Assembly: GCF_000298235.1 (NCBI RefSeq)
Contig: NZ_BAHE01000016.1
Span: 109,692 to 173,691, forward strand
Source: Gordonia namibiensis NBRC 108229
Lineage (GTDB): Bacteria; Actinomycetota; Actinomycetes; Mycobacteriales; Mycobacteriaceae
DNA: 64,000 nt
Direction: 5' to 3'
Positions 26,484-35,519 of this stretch are shown here, one piece after another; within the stretch, counting starts at the first letter, position 1, and each line of letters starts with the position of its first letter. The notes under the pieces are model-generated. The model was not told the DNA's origin. It made no database searches and worked only from the letters and a program-made list of their open reading frames with translations. Both the position numbers and the translations under genes were made by a program.

Positions 26484-28915
26484 TGTCAGCACCGTCGTTG
26501 ACCGGGCCGGAGACGATGCTGCGAGGCGGCTCATGGGTCGGACGATCCGTACGACGCCGCGAGGACGGACGCCTTCTCCGCGGCACCGGCCGCTTCCTGG
26601 ACGACATCGAGCTGCCCGGCATGGTTCATGCCCAGTTCGTCCGCTCCACCATCGCAGCGGGGACCTTCGCCGACCTCCGGCTGGACCGGGTACGCGAGAT
26701 GTCGGGAGTCTGCGCCGCCTTCACCGCGACCGACCTGGACCTGGCCCCGATGGCCCCGTCGCTCGACCGGCCGCTGTCGGAGTTCGTGCCGACCGAGATG
26801 CCGATCCTCGCCGACCGCGAGGTGCGGTACGTCGGCGAACCGATCGCGATCGTGGTGGCCGAGGACGCGTATCGCGTCGAGGACGCGCTCGAGTCGGTGG
26901 AGGTGACCTACCACTACACCCAGGCGATCACCGGTATGACCGATGCGCTGGCACCCGAGGCGCCGCTGGTGCATGCCGCCGCGGCGAACAACACCCTGGT
27001 CGACGTGTCGATGTTCGACACCGAGGGCGTCGACGAGGCCTTCGAGAGCGCCGATTGCGTTGTGTCCGTGACCTGTTCGACCGGGCGGCAGAATGCGCTC
27101 CCGATGGAGACCCGCGGCGCGATCGCCGAATGGGACGAACGCAACGAACAGCTCGTGGTCCACACGCCCAGCCAGGTTCCGCATCAGGTCCGCACCGTGA
27201 TCTCGAAGTGCCTGGGTATCGACGAGCGCAAGGTCCGTGTGATCGTCCCCGACATGGGCGGCGGCTTCGGCATCAAGTGCGTCGTCGGACGCGAAGAGGT
27301 CGCGGTGGCTGCCGCCGCGCTCCGGTTGCGCCGGCCGGTCAAGTGGATCGAGGACCGACGCGACGCCCTGACCGCATCGTTCCTCGCACGCGAGCAGCAT
27401 TACGAGGCCAAGGCGGCGTTCGCTGCCGACGGTTCGATTCTCGCGCTGGCCGCGGATGTTGTCTGCGACATGGGTGCGTACAGCTGCTACCCGTTCACCG
27501 CGGGTATCGAACCGCTGATGGCCGCAACGGAGATGCCGGGGGTGTATCGGGTGCCGGAGTACCGGGTCCGGGCCCGCGCGATCACCACCAACAAGGCCCC
27601 GACCGCGCCGTATCGAGGCGTGAGCCGCCCGCAGTACGTCATGGTCATGGAGCGCCTGATGGAGCGCGCGGCCCGCGAACTCGAGATGGACCCGCTCGAA
27701 GTGCGCCGGCAGAACCTGATCGACGTATTTCCCTACACCGGGGTCAACAACGTGACCTACGATCCCGGCTCCTATCGGGAGTCCCTGGATCTGTGCGAGT
27801 CCGTCCTGGCCGACGAGGGATGGTTCACCCTGCGTGACGAGGCGCGGGCCGAAGGTCGGCACGTCGGTATCGGCTTCTCCTGCTTCAGCGAACGGACCGG
27901 CTACGGGTCGGCCGCCTTCGCCGCCCGCAAGATGGACGTCGTCCCGGGATTCGACATCTCCGAGATCCGGATGGACACCAGCGGAACGGTCGTGGTCACC
28001 ACCGGAACGCTCAGCCACGGCCAGAGTCACGAGACGACCATGGCGCAGATCGTCGCCGACCGCCTCGGTCTGTCCATCGAGCAGGTGCGGATCTCGCAGG
28101 GTGACACCGAGCGGATCACCTACGGCTTCGGCAGTTTCGCTAGCCGGTCGATCACCATCGGCGGCAGCGCCGTAGCACTCGCGGCCGGCAAGCTCGGTGA
28201 GAAACTCCTCGACATCGCAGCCCACCTGCTCGACACACACCGCGAGAACGTTCGACTCGGCCAAGGGCGCGTCGAACTCGTCGACGAGCCGACGCGTGGC
28301 TTGAGTTATCGGGACATCGCCGACGTGGCCTACCTGAAGGCGCATCTGCTGCCCAAGGAATGCGAGCCGGGTCTGAACGCCACGGCCAGTTTCGACGTCG
28401 CAGGCGACGGAACGTTCTCCAACGCCACCCACGGCGTCGTCGTCGAATTACACCCGGGCACCGGCAAAGTCGAGATCCTTCGGTACTACTGCGTCGAGGA
28501 TTGCGGGGTCGCGATCAACCCGCAGGTCGTCGACGGGCAGGCCCGCGGCGGCATCGCCCAGGGCATCGCGGGCGCGCTGTTCGAGGAGGTCACCTACGAC
28601 CCGACGGGACAACCGCTGGTCGCCAGCTTCATCGACTACCAGGTCCCGACCGCCTCCGAGATCCCCGACGTCGGCATCTCGCACCTCGAGACCCCCTGCC
28701 TGTTCACCGAATCCGGGGCCAAGGGCGCCGGCGAGGGCGGCACGATCGGGGCTCCGGCAGCGGTCCTCAACGCCGTCAACGATGCCCTGTCGTCGACGGG
28801 GATCGAACTGGACAACACACCCATCCATCCGCACATGGTGGCGGCAGCTCTCGCCGGCGCCCACGGTCACGACGCGGCCGACGGATACACCGAACGACAA
28901 GGGGAGCAGAGATGA
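26480..28915 (+). CDS. Molybdenum hydroxylase, large (molybdopterin) subunit
   Basis: 811-residue catalytic subunit of the xanthine oxidase family, probably hydroxylating the pyridine ring carbon next to nitrogen (nicotinate to 6-hydroxynicotinate). Motifs: a/b hammerhead GRFLDDIELPGMVHAQFVRS, Moco-binding DMGGGFGIK, YRGVSRPQ in place of the commoner YRGAGRPE, GQSHETTMAQIVAD and the catalytic Glu in GAKGAGEGGTIGAP. ATG 26480 overlaps the preceding stop. No XdhC- or MobA-type cofactor maturation gene is present, so maturation must be supplied elsewhere. Substrate is inferred from nicX and the nicC-like gene; CO dehydrogenase is excluded because the CO-specific AYRCSFR loop is absent. Confidence 0.9.
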   Translation: MMSAPSLTGPETMLRGGSWVGRSVRRREDGRLLRGTGRFLDDIELPGMVHAQFVRSTIAAGTFADLRLDRVREMSGVCAAFTATDLDLAPMAPSLDRPLSEFVPTEMPILADREVRYVGEPIAIVVAEDAYRVEDALESVEVTYHYTQAITGMTDALAPEAPLVHAAAANNTLVDVSMFDTEGVDEAFESADCVVSVTCSTGRQNALPMETRGAIAEWDERNEQLVVHTPSQVPHQVRTVISKCLGIDERKVRVIVPDMGGGFGIKCVVGREEVAVAAAALRLRRPVKWIEDRRDALTASFLAREQHYEAKAAFAADGSILALAADVVCDMGAYSCYPFTAGIEPLMAATEMPGVYRVPEYRVRARAITTNKAPTAPYRGVSRPQYVMVMERLMERAARELEMDPLEVRRQNLIDVFPYTGVNNVTYDPGSYRESLDLCESVLADEGWFTLRDEARAEGRHVGIGFSCFSERTGYGSAAFAARKMDVVPGFDISEIRMDTSGTVVVTTGTLSHGQSHETTMAQIVADRLGLSIEQVRISQGDTERITYGFGSFASRSITIGGSAVALAAGKLGEKLLDIAAHLLDTHRENVRLGQGRVELVDEPTRGLSYRDIADVAYLKAHLLPKECEPGLNATASFDVAGDGTFSNATHGVVVELHPGTGKVEILRYYCVEDCGVAINPQVVDGQARGGIAQGIAGALFEEVTYDPTGQPLVASFIDYQVPTASEIPDVGISHLETPCLFTESGAKGAGEGGTIGAPAAVLNAVNDALSSTGIELDNTPIHPHMVAAALAGAHGHDAADGYTERQGEQR

Positions 28916-29502
28916 CATCCACCGAAGAGAGCACCGGGCCCACCGAGGCCGAGAAGGTCCTGATCGAACTCCGGGTCAACGGCGTCACGCGCGAACTGAT
29001 CACCGAACCCCGCCGAACCCTCGTCGACGCGCTGCGCCACGACTTGCGGCTCACCGGAACCCATGTCGGCTGCGAACACGGCGTCTGCGGCTCTTGCACG
29101 GTGCTCGTCGACGGTGCGCCGGCGCGTTCGTGCCTGATGTTCGCGGTCCAGGCCGAGAACCACGAGATCACCACGGTCGAATCGCTGGAGGAGTCCGACG
29201 GGTCTCTGGGAGATCTGCAGAGCTGCTTCTCCCGTAATCACGGTCTGCAGTGCGGGTTCTGCACGCCGGGCTTCCTGATGCTCGCGGAGGGGTATCTGGC
29301 CGAGAACCCCGCACCGACCCGCGAGGAGGTGCGCGAGGTGGTGGCGAGCAACTACTGCCGCTGCACCGGCTACCAGACCATCGTCGACAGCATCGTCGAA
29401 TGTGCCGAGCTACGCAGGCAAGGCCACGACGGAGGGCCCGGGATGTGCGGCCACGGCTCGCCGACGACCGAAGACACCACGACAGAGGAGATTTCGCGAT
29501 GA
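28912..29502 (+). CDS. Molybdenum hydroxylase, small 2Fe-2S subunit
   Basis: 196 residues with two [2Fe-2S] clusters: the plant-ferredoxin-type cluster (GCEHGVCGSCTVLVDG plus a downstream Cys in ARSCLMF) and the helical-domain cluster (QCGFCTPGFLML, NYCRCTGYQ). An extra N-terminal extension of about 20 residues and a C-terminal extension of about 30 residues containing an additional Cys (GPGMCGHGS) are unusual. It overlaps the large-subunit stop by 4 nt and the CoxG-like start by 4 nt, so all five genes from the transporter onward form one coupled unit. Confidence 0.93.
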   Translation: MTSTEESTGPTEAEKVLIELRVNGVTRELITEPRRTLVDALRHDLRLTGTHVGCEHGVCGSCTVLVDGAPARSCLMFAVQAENHEITTVESLEESDGSLGDLQSCFSRNHGLQCGFCTPGFLMLAEGYLAENPAPTREEVREVVASNYCRCTGYQTIVDSIVECAELRRQGHDGGPGMCGHGSPTTEDTTTEEISR

Positions 29503-30152
29503 AACTGGAGAACACGGTCACCATTGCCGCACCTCCGTCCGAGGTGTTCACCCTCATCAACGATGTGGAGCGGGTCGCCACCTGTGTTCCCGGCGCAACC
29601 CTGACCGGTCGGGACGGGGATGCCTACACCGGCGGGGTCAAGGTCAAGGTCGGCCCGATCGCCGCGGCGTACCAGGGAACCCTGAGGTTCGTCGAGATCG
29701 ACGAGATCAACCACACGCTGGTCATGGAGGGCTCGGGTGCGGACTCGCACGGCAACGGCGGCGCTCAGGCGAGCGTGCGGTTGGCAGTTGTGCCCGACGG
29801 CACCGGCTCCCAACTCCGCGTCGACACGGACGTGTTGCTCAGCGGCAAGATCGTCGCCTTCGGCAAGTCCGCGATCGTCGCCGTGTCCAACAAGATCATG
29901 GGGCAGTTCGCCGACAACGTCTCGGCACTGCTCACCGGACCGGCGTCCGCCGTGACCGCACAGCCCGGTCTGCCGGCTGCTGCTGCGTCCTCGCCGACGG
30001 CTGTTCCGCAGACGGTCTCGAATGGTTCGGGTGACCTGGACATGATGGCGTTCCTGCCGGCCGGTACGGCGAAGGCCGTCACCTACGCCGGCATCTTCGT
30101 GGCCGGTATCGCCGAAGGGTTGCTCATCGCACGGGCTTTCGGCCGACGCTGA
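29499..30152 (+). CDS. CoxG-like SRPBCC protein with C-terminal membrane anchor
   Basis: 217 residues. Residues 1 to about 150 form a CoxG/SRPBCC domain (TIAAPPSEVFTLINDVERVATCVPGA, shown here as its first part APPSEVFTLINDVERV). An Ala/Ser/Pro linker follows, and then a C-terminal hydrophobic helix (AVTYAGIFVAGIAEGLLIA). In carboxydotrophs CoxG helps anchor the molybdenum hydroxylase to the membrane, so here it may dock the nicotinate hydroxylase at the respiratory chain. Last gene of the unit, convergent with the HNH gene. Confidence 0.88.
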   Translation: MKLENTVTIAAPPSEVFTLINDVERVATCVPGATLTGRDGDAYTGGVKVKVGPIAAAYQGTLRFVEIDEINHTLVMEGSGADSHGNGGAQASVRLAVVPDGTGSQLRVDTDVLLSGKIVAFGKSAIVAVSNKIMGQFADNVSALLTGPASAVTAQPGLPAAAASSPTAVPQTVSNGSGDLDMMAFLPAGTAKAVTYAGIFVAGIAEGLLIARAFGRR

Positions 30153-30165
30153 CACGGACTGCCAG

Positions 30166-31849
30166 TCAGAACGGCGCCGGACCGTCCTCGACCTGGCGAC
30201 GCTCACGCTCTCGCTTGTTGCGGGCACGTTCGGCCCTCCGCCGGGCGTGCTTCGCGGCGGTTCGGTTGGTCGGCGTCGGGGTGTCGTCACCGGTGATGAT
30301 CCGTGGGGTGGGTGGCGCTTGAGCAGGTTGCTCGAAGCGGATGCGGCGCAGGTTGGGGAACAGATCTTCGAGGGTTTCGGCGTCGCCGCGGATTCGGTAG
30401 CCCTCTGGGGTGACGTACTCGGTGACCAGACGGCCGTCGTCGTCGCGGTACTGGACGTCGATCCAGTCGCCAAAGGTTTTGTGCAGGTGCCCGTACCGGC
30501 ATTTGGCGTTGAGGTTCTCACTGGAGGTGAGTCCACCGCGGGTCGGGCGCTGTCGGTCGAACTCGGCGACGTGGTCGAGGTCGCAAGTGAAAGACGACTG
30601 CTCACAACCGGGCTCGGTGCAGTAGCCGTCGCGGATGCGGACGAAGTCGGCGCACGCGGTGGTCGGGCGGTAGGGGTCGGACGGCTGGGAACCGGGATAG
30701 ACGACTATGACATCCGGTGACGTTGCTTCGGCATCGTTCGGCGCGGTCGGCTCAGCGATCGGTGCGGCTGCGGGTTGCGGGCGTCTGGCTTCGCGGTCGT
30801 GTGCGTCACGCTCGTCGTGCTTGCTTGCCGGCGAGGGCGTTTCGGCCGCAATCCGTGTGGGTGCCGTGCGGACCGGAGTCACGGGTTTGATGGTGGCGTC
30901 GGGTCGGTGGGCGAGGTCGCGGACGTGCTCATCGGAGATGACGCCGTGCCCGTCGATCCAGCCGATCCCGGGTGCGCCGGCCAGTGTCGCGGCATCGGTG
31001 ACGACGTGGATGACGATCTCGCGCACCGACGCGACCGCCGCCCGGGGTTCGCGAACCTCGGCCGTGCAGTTGTCACGATCGCAGCTGCATTCGAACAGAG
31101 TGCCGGTCAGGAGGGCGAACATCGCGTCGGAGTTGCGTTGTCCGACGGTGCGGCCGTCGTGCTTGCACACCGAATCTGCCAGCACGCGAACGGCCTTGGC
31201 GGCGATGCGCACGTTCTCCGCGGCCATCACTCCGGTGATCTCGGCGGTGCCGTCGTCGAGGGTGTGTGTATGCATCCCGCGGTTGTCGAGCGCCTCTTTG
31301 CGGCGTTCGCGGACCAGGTCTGGGTCGTGACGGAACACCAGGCGGTCGACCATGTCGCGCAGCCGGGCTCGCGTCCAAGAGCCCTTTCTGTTGCGGAGAG
31401 TGGCGGCGATCTCGGCGTCGAGGATGGGAGTGATCGATGAGTCGGGCGGGACGAGTGCGGTGCGGGACAGGATTACCTGCAGCTGCCAGCGGGTGGTGAT
31501 TCCGTCGCGCAGGGTGTCCAGTACCTCGGGGAGGTTCTCGTGCAGGGTGATTGTTCCGTCGATGAGGATCTCGGCTTGGCGTCGTGTCAAAGACAGCTGG
31601 CGCGACACCCGCTGGACGCACTCGGCCTCACCGGTGACGACGATCCCGCCGTCGAAGGTGTAGCGGGTGCTTATACAGCGTTCGGCGATCGCGTGCACCG
31701 TCTTGTATCGGGCCCCAGTGTTCGTAGGATTCGCGACGCTGAGACGCCTTGAGTTCGTCCATGAGGGAGTACATGTCGGCGTCGTAGGGGTGGGCTGGAT
31801 CGATCCCGGCGAGATACCCGCCCTTCGGATCGATCCGATTCCCCGACAC
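30166..31849 (-). pseudogene. DUF222/HNH endonuclease (13E12-repeat type), frameshifted
   Basis: Two overlapping frames make one DUF222-HNH protein. The N-terminus starts at GTG 31849 (VSGNRIDPKGGYLAGIDPAHP) and runs to ESYEHW. The rest continues one frame over at RYKTVHAIAERCISTRYTF down to 30166. One extra base lies in the gggcccc run near 31710-31716. The HNH module (DGYCTEPGCEQSSFTCDLDH, then NAKCRYGHLHK) is intact. Such genes are multi-copy in actinobacteria and form the REP13E12 family that serves as a prophage attachment site in M. tuberculosis. It may be a decayed mobile gene or a sequencing indel. It closes the accessory block. Confidence 0.75.
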
Positions 31850-32135
31850 CCTGCCCCCAGAAGTGTTGCGGCGCCGACCCGATCGATCGGCTCACCTACT
31901 GACAACCAATGTAGACCCGACCACCGACAAACCCGGACCGTCGTCCACAGGCGTCATCTCGCTACACAGATGCGCCGCAACAAGGTTGGCTGAGATGAAG
32001 TCGCATGCGACACCGAAGGTGTGCAGGGCTGCCGGTCAAGCCGGTGATGTGGATATCGGAGAGGTGATCCACAGATCACTCGCCGGGCGACTGTAGGCCG
32101 GTTCGCCGGCGTGATCCTTCGACAGACTGTGCTCC
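31850..32135. other. Intergenic region between HNH gene and comM
   Basis: This 286-nt divergent gap holds the promoters of the HNH gene and comM. It contains short palindromes such as gatcgatc (31879-31886) and repeated gtgatc-type words near 32065-32110, but I see no coding potential, tRNA or obvious attachment site. It is the right-hand boundary of the 16.5-kb insertion. Confidence 0.4.
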
Positions 32136-33641
32136 ATGTTGGGGCAAACACAGTCGGTGGGGCTCAATGCCTTCGCCGCTCGGGTCGTCGACGTGCAGGC
32201 CAGTGTCGGATCGGGGTTGCCCGGCTTCGCGGTGACCGGTAACCCCGATCCGTCGGTGCGCGAGGCGCGCGACCGGGTGCGGGCGGCGGTCAAGAACTCG
32301 GGGTTCAAGTTCCCCGACCTGAATGTGACGGTGGCGCTCTCGCCGGCAGACATGCCGAAGGTCGGTTCGGGTTTCGATCTGGCCATGGCGATCGCGATTC
32401 TGGCTGCGACCGAACAGGTGTCGTCGGAGAAGCTGACGTCGACGATCTTCCTCGGCGAACTCGGCCTCGACGGGAACGTCCGGCCGATACGCGGAGTGCT
32501 GCCGGCGGTGATCGCCGCGCGACAGGCGGGTTATCGGCGTGCGGTGGTACCGATCGAGACGGTAGCCGAAGCGGCGCTGGTCGACGGGATGGACGTCGGC
32601 GGCGCGACGAGTCTCAAAGAGGTGGTCGCCTGGCTTGCGGGTGACCTCGTACTCGACAACTTCCACCGAACGCCGACCACGAAGCCGCCACCGATTCCGG
32701 ACATGGCCGACGTCGTGGGGCAGCACGAGGCGCGGCACGCACTCGAGATCGCTGCGGCCGGAGCGCATCACGTCCTCATGACCGGGTCGCCGGGTATCGG
32801 GAAGACGATGCTCGCACGACGCCTCCCCGGCATTCTGCCGCCACTGGGTGTCGAGGACTCCCTCGAGGTGACGGCGATCCACTCGCTCGTAGGGGAGCTG
32901 TCACCGGGTCGCCCGCTCATCACCGAGCCGCCGTTCGTCGCTCCGCACCACAGTTCGTCGACGACGGCGCTGCTCGGCGGCGGTACCGGCTTCGCCCGGC
33001 CGGGCGCGGTCTCCAAGGCACATCGGGGTGTGCTGTTCCTCGACGAATGCGCCGAGATGAGCGCGAAAGTCCTGGAGTCCCTGCGGGAACCATTGGAAGA
33101 CGGCGAGGTGCGGGTGCCGCGGCGGGATGGGGTCGCGACGTATCCGGCGCGGTTCCAGCTCATTCTCGCAGCGAACCCGTGTCCGTGTGCACCCGCGCAT
33201 GATGTCGACTGCGTGTGCACGGCAGTGGTCCGACGACGCTACCTGGGCAAGCTTTCCGGACCCCTGCTCGACCGCGTCGACATCCGTGTCCGTATGGACC
33301 CACCGGGAAATGCGGCGCTGATGAGCGGTGCAGGGGAGTCGAGTGCCGAGGTGCGGGCACGAGTCACCGCCGCGCGTGCGGCAGCGATCGAACGGTGGTC
33401 GGAATTCGGGTGGCGCACCAACGCCGAGGTGCCGGGCGCGGCCCTACGGCAGAAGTTCCGGCTACCACCGGAGTCCCTACGTCCCATCGAACTGTTCCTC
33501 CGGGACGGCCGGGTGACGGCACGTGGCGCCGACCGGGCGTTGCGACTGGCCTGGACCCTCAGCGATCTGCGGGGCACCGAGAGTCCCGTCGAAGACGATG
33601 TCGCACAGGCACTTCTGTACCGAGACCGAGGAGCAACGTGA
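32136..33641 (+). CDS. comM: YifB/ComM family Mg-chelatase-like AAA ATPase
   Basis: 501-residue ComM-type protein. The N-terminal ChlI-like domain (GLPGFAVTGNPDPSVREARD) is followed by the AAA core with Walker A GSPGIGKTMLARRLPG, Walker B GVLFLDECAEM, and a Cys-containing loop ANPCPCAPAHDVDCVC. In naturally competent bacteria ComM is a branch-migration helicase that helps integrate transforming DNA; in actinobacteria its role is less clear. It is followed immediately by dprA, its usual partner. Its normal upstream neighbour yraN has been displaced by the accessory block. Confidence 0.95.
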   Translation: MLGQTQSVGLNAFAARVVDVQASVGSGLPGFAVTGNPDPSVREARDRVRAAVKNSGFKFPDLNVTVALSPADMPKVGSGFDLAMAIAILAATEQVSSEKLTSTIFLGELGLDGNVRPIRGVLPAVIAARQAGYRRAVVPIETVAEAALVDGMDVGGATSLKEVVAWLAGDLVLDNFHRTPTTKPPPIPDMADVVGQHEARHALEIAAAGAHHVLMTGSPGIGKTMLARRLPGILPPLGVEDSLEVTAIHSLVGELSPGRPLITEPPFVAPHHSSSTTALLGGGTGFARPGAVSKAHRGVLFLDECAEMSAKVLESLREPLEDGEVRVPRRDGVATYPARFQLILAANPCPCAPAHDVDCVCTAVVRRRYLGKLSGPLLDRVDIRVRMDPPGNAALMSGAGESSAEVRARVTAARAAAIERWSEFGWRTNAEVPGAALRQKFRLPPESLRPIELFLRDGRVTARGADRALRLAWTLSDLRGTESPVEDDVAQALLYRDRGAT

Positions 33642-34777
33642 TGAGTGGCAAGTACCCGTCGGAGCTGACGGCGTGGGCCTACCTGGCACGCGTGGCCGAG
33701 CCGCCGTGTGCGGACGTGATCACCCTGGTGGACCAGGTCGGTGCGGTCGACGCGGCATCGGCGATTCGTGAACGCGCTGTCCCGGACGGTCACGAACCGG
33801 TTCTGGCGGCAACCGCGGCGCGGTACGAATCCGACCGTGCGACCGAGGATCTCGACGCGGCCGCCGCGATCGGTGCACGGCTGGTCACCCGATCCGATCC
33901 CGAGTGGCCGGCCTGGTCGCTCCTCGCCCTCGGCCAGGCCGACACCGCCGCACGCGGCGGCGAGCCACTGGCCCTCTGGGTGCGTGGTCCGGCGCGGCTC
34001 GACGATCTCGCCGCGGCCTCGATCGCGCTCATCGGGTCCCGCGCAGCGTCGTCCTACGGCGGGCACGTCACGCAGATGCTGGCCTCGGGGTTGTCGGGCG
34101 AGGGTTTCGCGGTGATCTCCGGTGGCGCCTTCGGGATCGACGGGGTGGCGCACCGCGCCGTTGTCGCGGCCGGCGGGGTCACCGCGGCGGTGATGGCCTG
34201 CGGCATCGACCGCGACTATCCGGCTGCGCATTCCGCGCTGCTGGCGGAGATCGCCCGGACCGGCGCGATCATCAGCGAGTACCCGCCGGGCACGACGGCC
34301 GCCAAACATCGGTTCTTGACGCGCAATCGGCTGGTCGCGTCACTGTCGGGGGCGACCGTCGTCGTGGAGGCCGGCAGACGTTCGGGCGCGGCGAACACCG
34401 CCGCCTGGGCGCGGAAACTCGGTCGGCCACTCGGTGCGGTGCCGGGACCGGTGACGTCGGCGACCTCCGTCGGATGTCATCGGATGATCGCCGACGGGCT
34501 GGCGGTGCTGGTCTCCGACGTCGCGTCGGCGGTGAACCTCGTCCGGCCCGACGGCGGGGGAGACATCGGCCGGGGGAGGGTGAAGAGAACCGATGGCCTC
34601 AGCGCCGAGCAGCTGCGCGTGCACGACGCAATTCCGGGCAGGGGTGGCGTGGGGATCCAGGAGATCGCCTTCGCGGCAGGACTCGAGGTGCCGGTCGTCC
34701 GGGCGGCGTTGGCGCGACTGGACATCGACGGGCTGGTGGAGAACGTCGGCGGTCAGTGGCGACTGGCCACCGGCTGA
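33641..34777 (+). CDS. dprA: DNA-processing protein DprA
   Basis: 378 residues. A SAM-like N-terminus is followed by the Rossmann-fold DprA core (ALIGSRAASSYGGHVT, VISGGAFGIDGVAHRAV, GTTAAKHRFLTRNRLVASLS, GRRSGAANTAAWA) and a C-terminal winged-helix (EQLRVHDAIPGRGGVGIQEIA). DprA loads RecA on incoming single-stranded DNA. The start is ATG 33641, sharing one base with the comM stop, or GTG 33638. Convergent with the TetR gene, with one base between stops. Confidence 0.95.
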   Translation: MSGKYPSELTAWAYLARVAEPPCADVITLVDQVGAVDAASAIRERAVPDGHEPVLAATAARYESDRATEDLDAAAAIGARLVTRSDPEWPAWSLLALGQADTAARGGEPLALWVRGPARLDDLAAASIALIGSRAASSYGGHVTQMLASGLSGEGFAVISGGAFGIDGVAHRAVVAAGGVTAAVMACGIDRDYPAAHSALLAEIARTGAIISEYPPGTTAAKHRFLTRNRLVASLSGATVVVEAGRRSGAANTAAWARKLGRPLGAVPGPVTSATSVGCHRMIADGLAVLVSDVASAVNLVRPDGGGDIGRGRVKRTDGLSAEQLRVHDAIPGRGGVGIQEIAFAAGLEVPVVRAALARLDIDGLVENVGGQWRLATG

Positions 34778-34778
34778 C

Positions 34779-35372
34779 TCACTTGCGCGTCAGGATGTCG
34801 AGGAAGATGCGCAGGTCGTCGGCCGTCGCTTCACCGAGCCGTCCGTGCGCGTGGACGAAGCCGATCCCCGCGTAGAGCAGCGTCGTCGCGCGGGCATGGG
34901 CCTCGGCCTCGTCGAAGCCGAGTTCGCGCATCGCCTGATGGGACATCTGGAAGATCTGGCCGTCGAGTTCGGAGATCGAGTCGGCGATCGTCCCGTCGGT
35001 CTCGGCCCACCGGCGCATCGCGGCTTCCATCCGCCACCTGCGCGGATCGGACACGAGCTGCGCCATACCCTCGATGCGCTCGACCGGCGGGAGCTCCTCG
35101 AGGTCCGCCATCCGCGCCACGGCGGCGGCCTGACCCTTGCGACAGTGGTCGGCGAGTTCGGACTTCATCGTCGCGATGTCGGTGAAATGCCAGTAGAAAC
35201 TGCCCTTGGTGACCCCGAGCCGGGCGCTCAGGCGGGAGATCTTCAGACCGTCGATGCCGTCTTCGAGGAGAACCTCCACGGCGGCGTCGAGCCAGTCGTC
35301 GGCGCCCAGACGCGAGCTACGGACGGGAGCACTGTCCACTACGGATCGGGGTTCCACTGGTTGCTCCGGCAT
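34779..35372 (-). CDS. TetR-family transcriptional regulator
   Basis: 197 residues with an N-terminal TetR helix-turn-helix (DAAVEVLLEDGIDGLKISRL, then LGVTKGSFYWHF). The ligand domain resembles no subgroup I can name. ATG at 35372 with agagg 10 nt upstream is chosen; the frame extends to 35498 but that part is not TetR-like. It is divergent from the siderophore-interacting protein gene and may control it or itself. No TetR gene is expected between dprA and viuB in the mycobacterial order I recall, so it looks like an insertion. Confidence 0.85.
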   Translation of the reverse strand: MPEQPVEPRSVVDSAPVRSSRLGADDWLDAAVEVLLEDGIDGLKISRLSARLGVTKGSFYWHFTDIATMKSELADHCRKGQAAAVARMADLEELPPVERIEGMAQLVSDPRRWRMEAAMRRWAETDGTIADSISELDGQIFQMSHQAMRELGFDEAEAHARATTLLYAGIGFVHAHGRLGEATADDLRIFLDILTRK

Positions 35373-35503
35373 GGAATCGCCTCTGGTCGGGGTCTCGCGA
35401 CGTCTGATCTGAAGAATTGCGAACTCTCGGATCACATCGCTTGATCGTGAGAAAACCTTACAAGGGGCCTCCAACGGCTTCCTCGGACAAACCGGCACCG
35501 CGT

Positions 35504-35519
35504 CTTAGGCTCGCCTAAG
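35504..35519 (+). promoter_or_regulatory. IdeR/DtxR-type iron box upstream of the siderophore-interacting protein
   Basis: CTTAGGCTCGCCTAAG is a perfect 7-bp inverted repeat with a 2-nt spacer and differs by one base from the DtxR/IdeR core TTAGGCTAGCCTAA. It lies 35 nt before the ATG and next to an A/T-rich TAAGTAATAGG stretch that could hold the -10. Iron-replete repression of the downstream gene is therefore likely. Confidence 0.72.

Noticed and set aside
26531..28432. 633-residue minus-strand frame opposite the molybdenum hydroxylase large subunit
   Set aside because: Same high-G+C shadow effect; the plus-strand gene has all expected cofactor motifs and tight overlaps with its neighbours.
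25611..29502. Aerobic carbon monoxide dehydrogenase (coxMLS)
   Set aside because: The gene order and CoxG-like protein are suggestive, but the large subunit lacks the CO-specific active-site loop (AYRCSFR), and the neighbours are pyridine-ring genes.
24226..30152. Reading of the cluster as picolinate degradation
   Set aside because: That pathway also uses a molybdenum hydroxylase, FAD monooxygenase and 2,5-dihydroxypyridine dioxygenase, but needs a 3,6-dihydroxypicolinate decarboxylase of the amidohydrolase-2 family, and no such gene is in the cluster.
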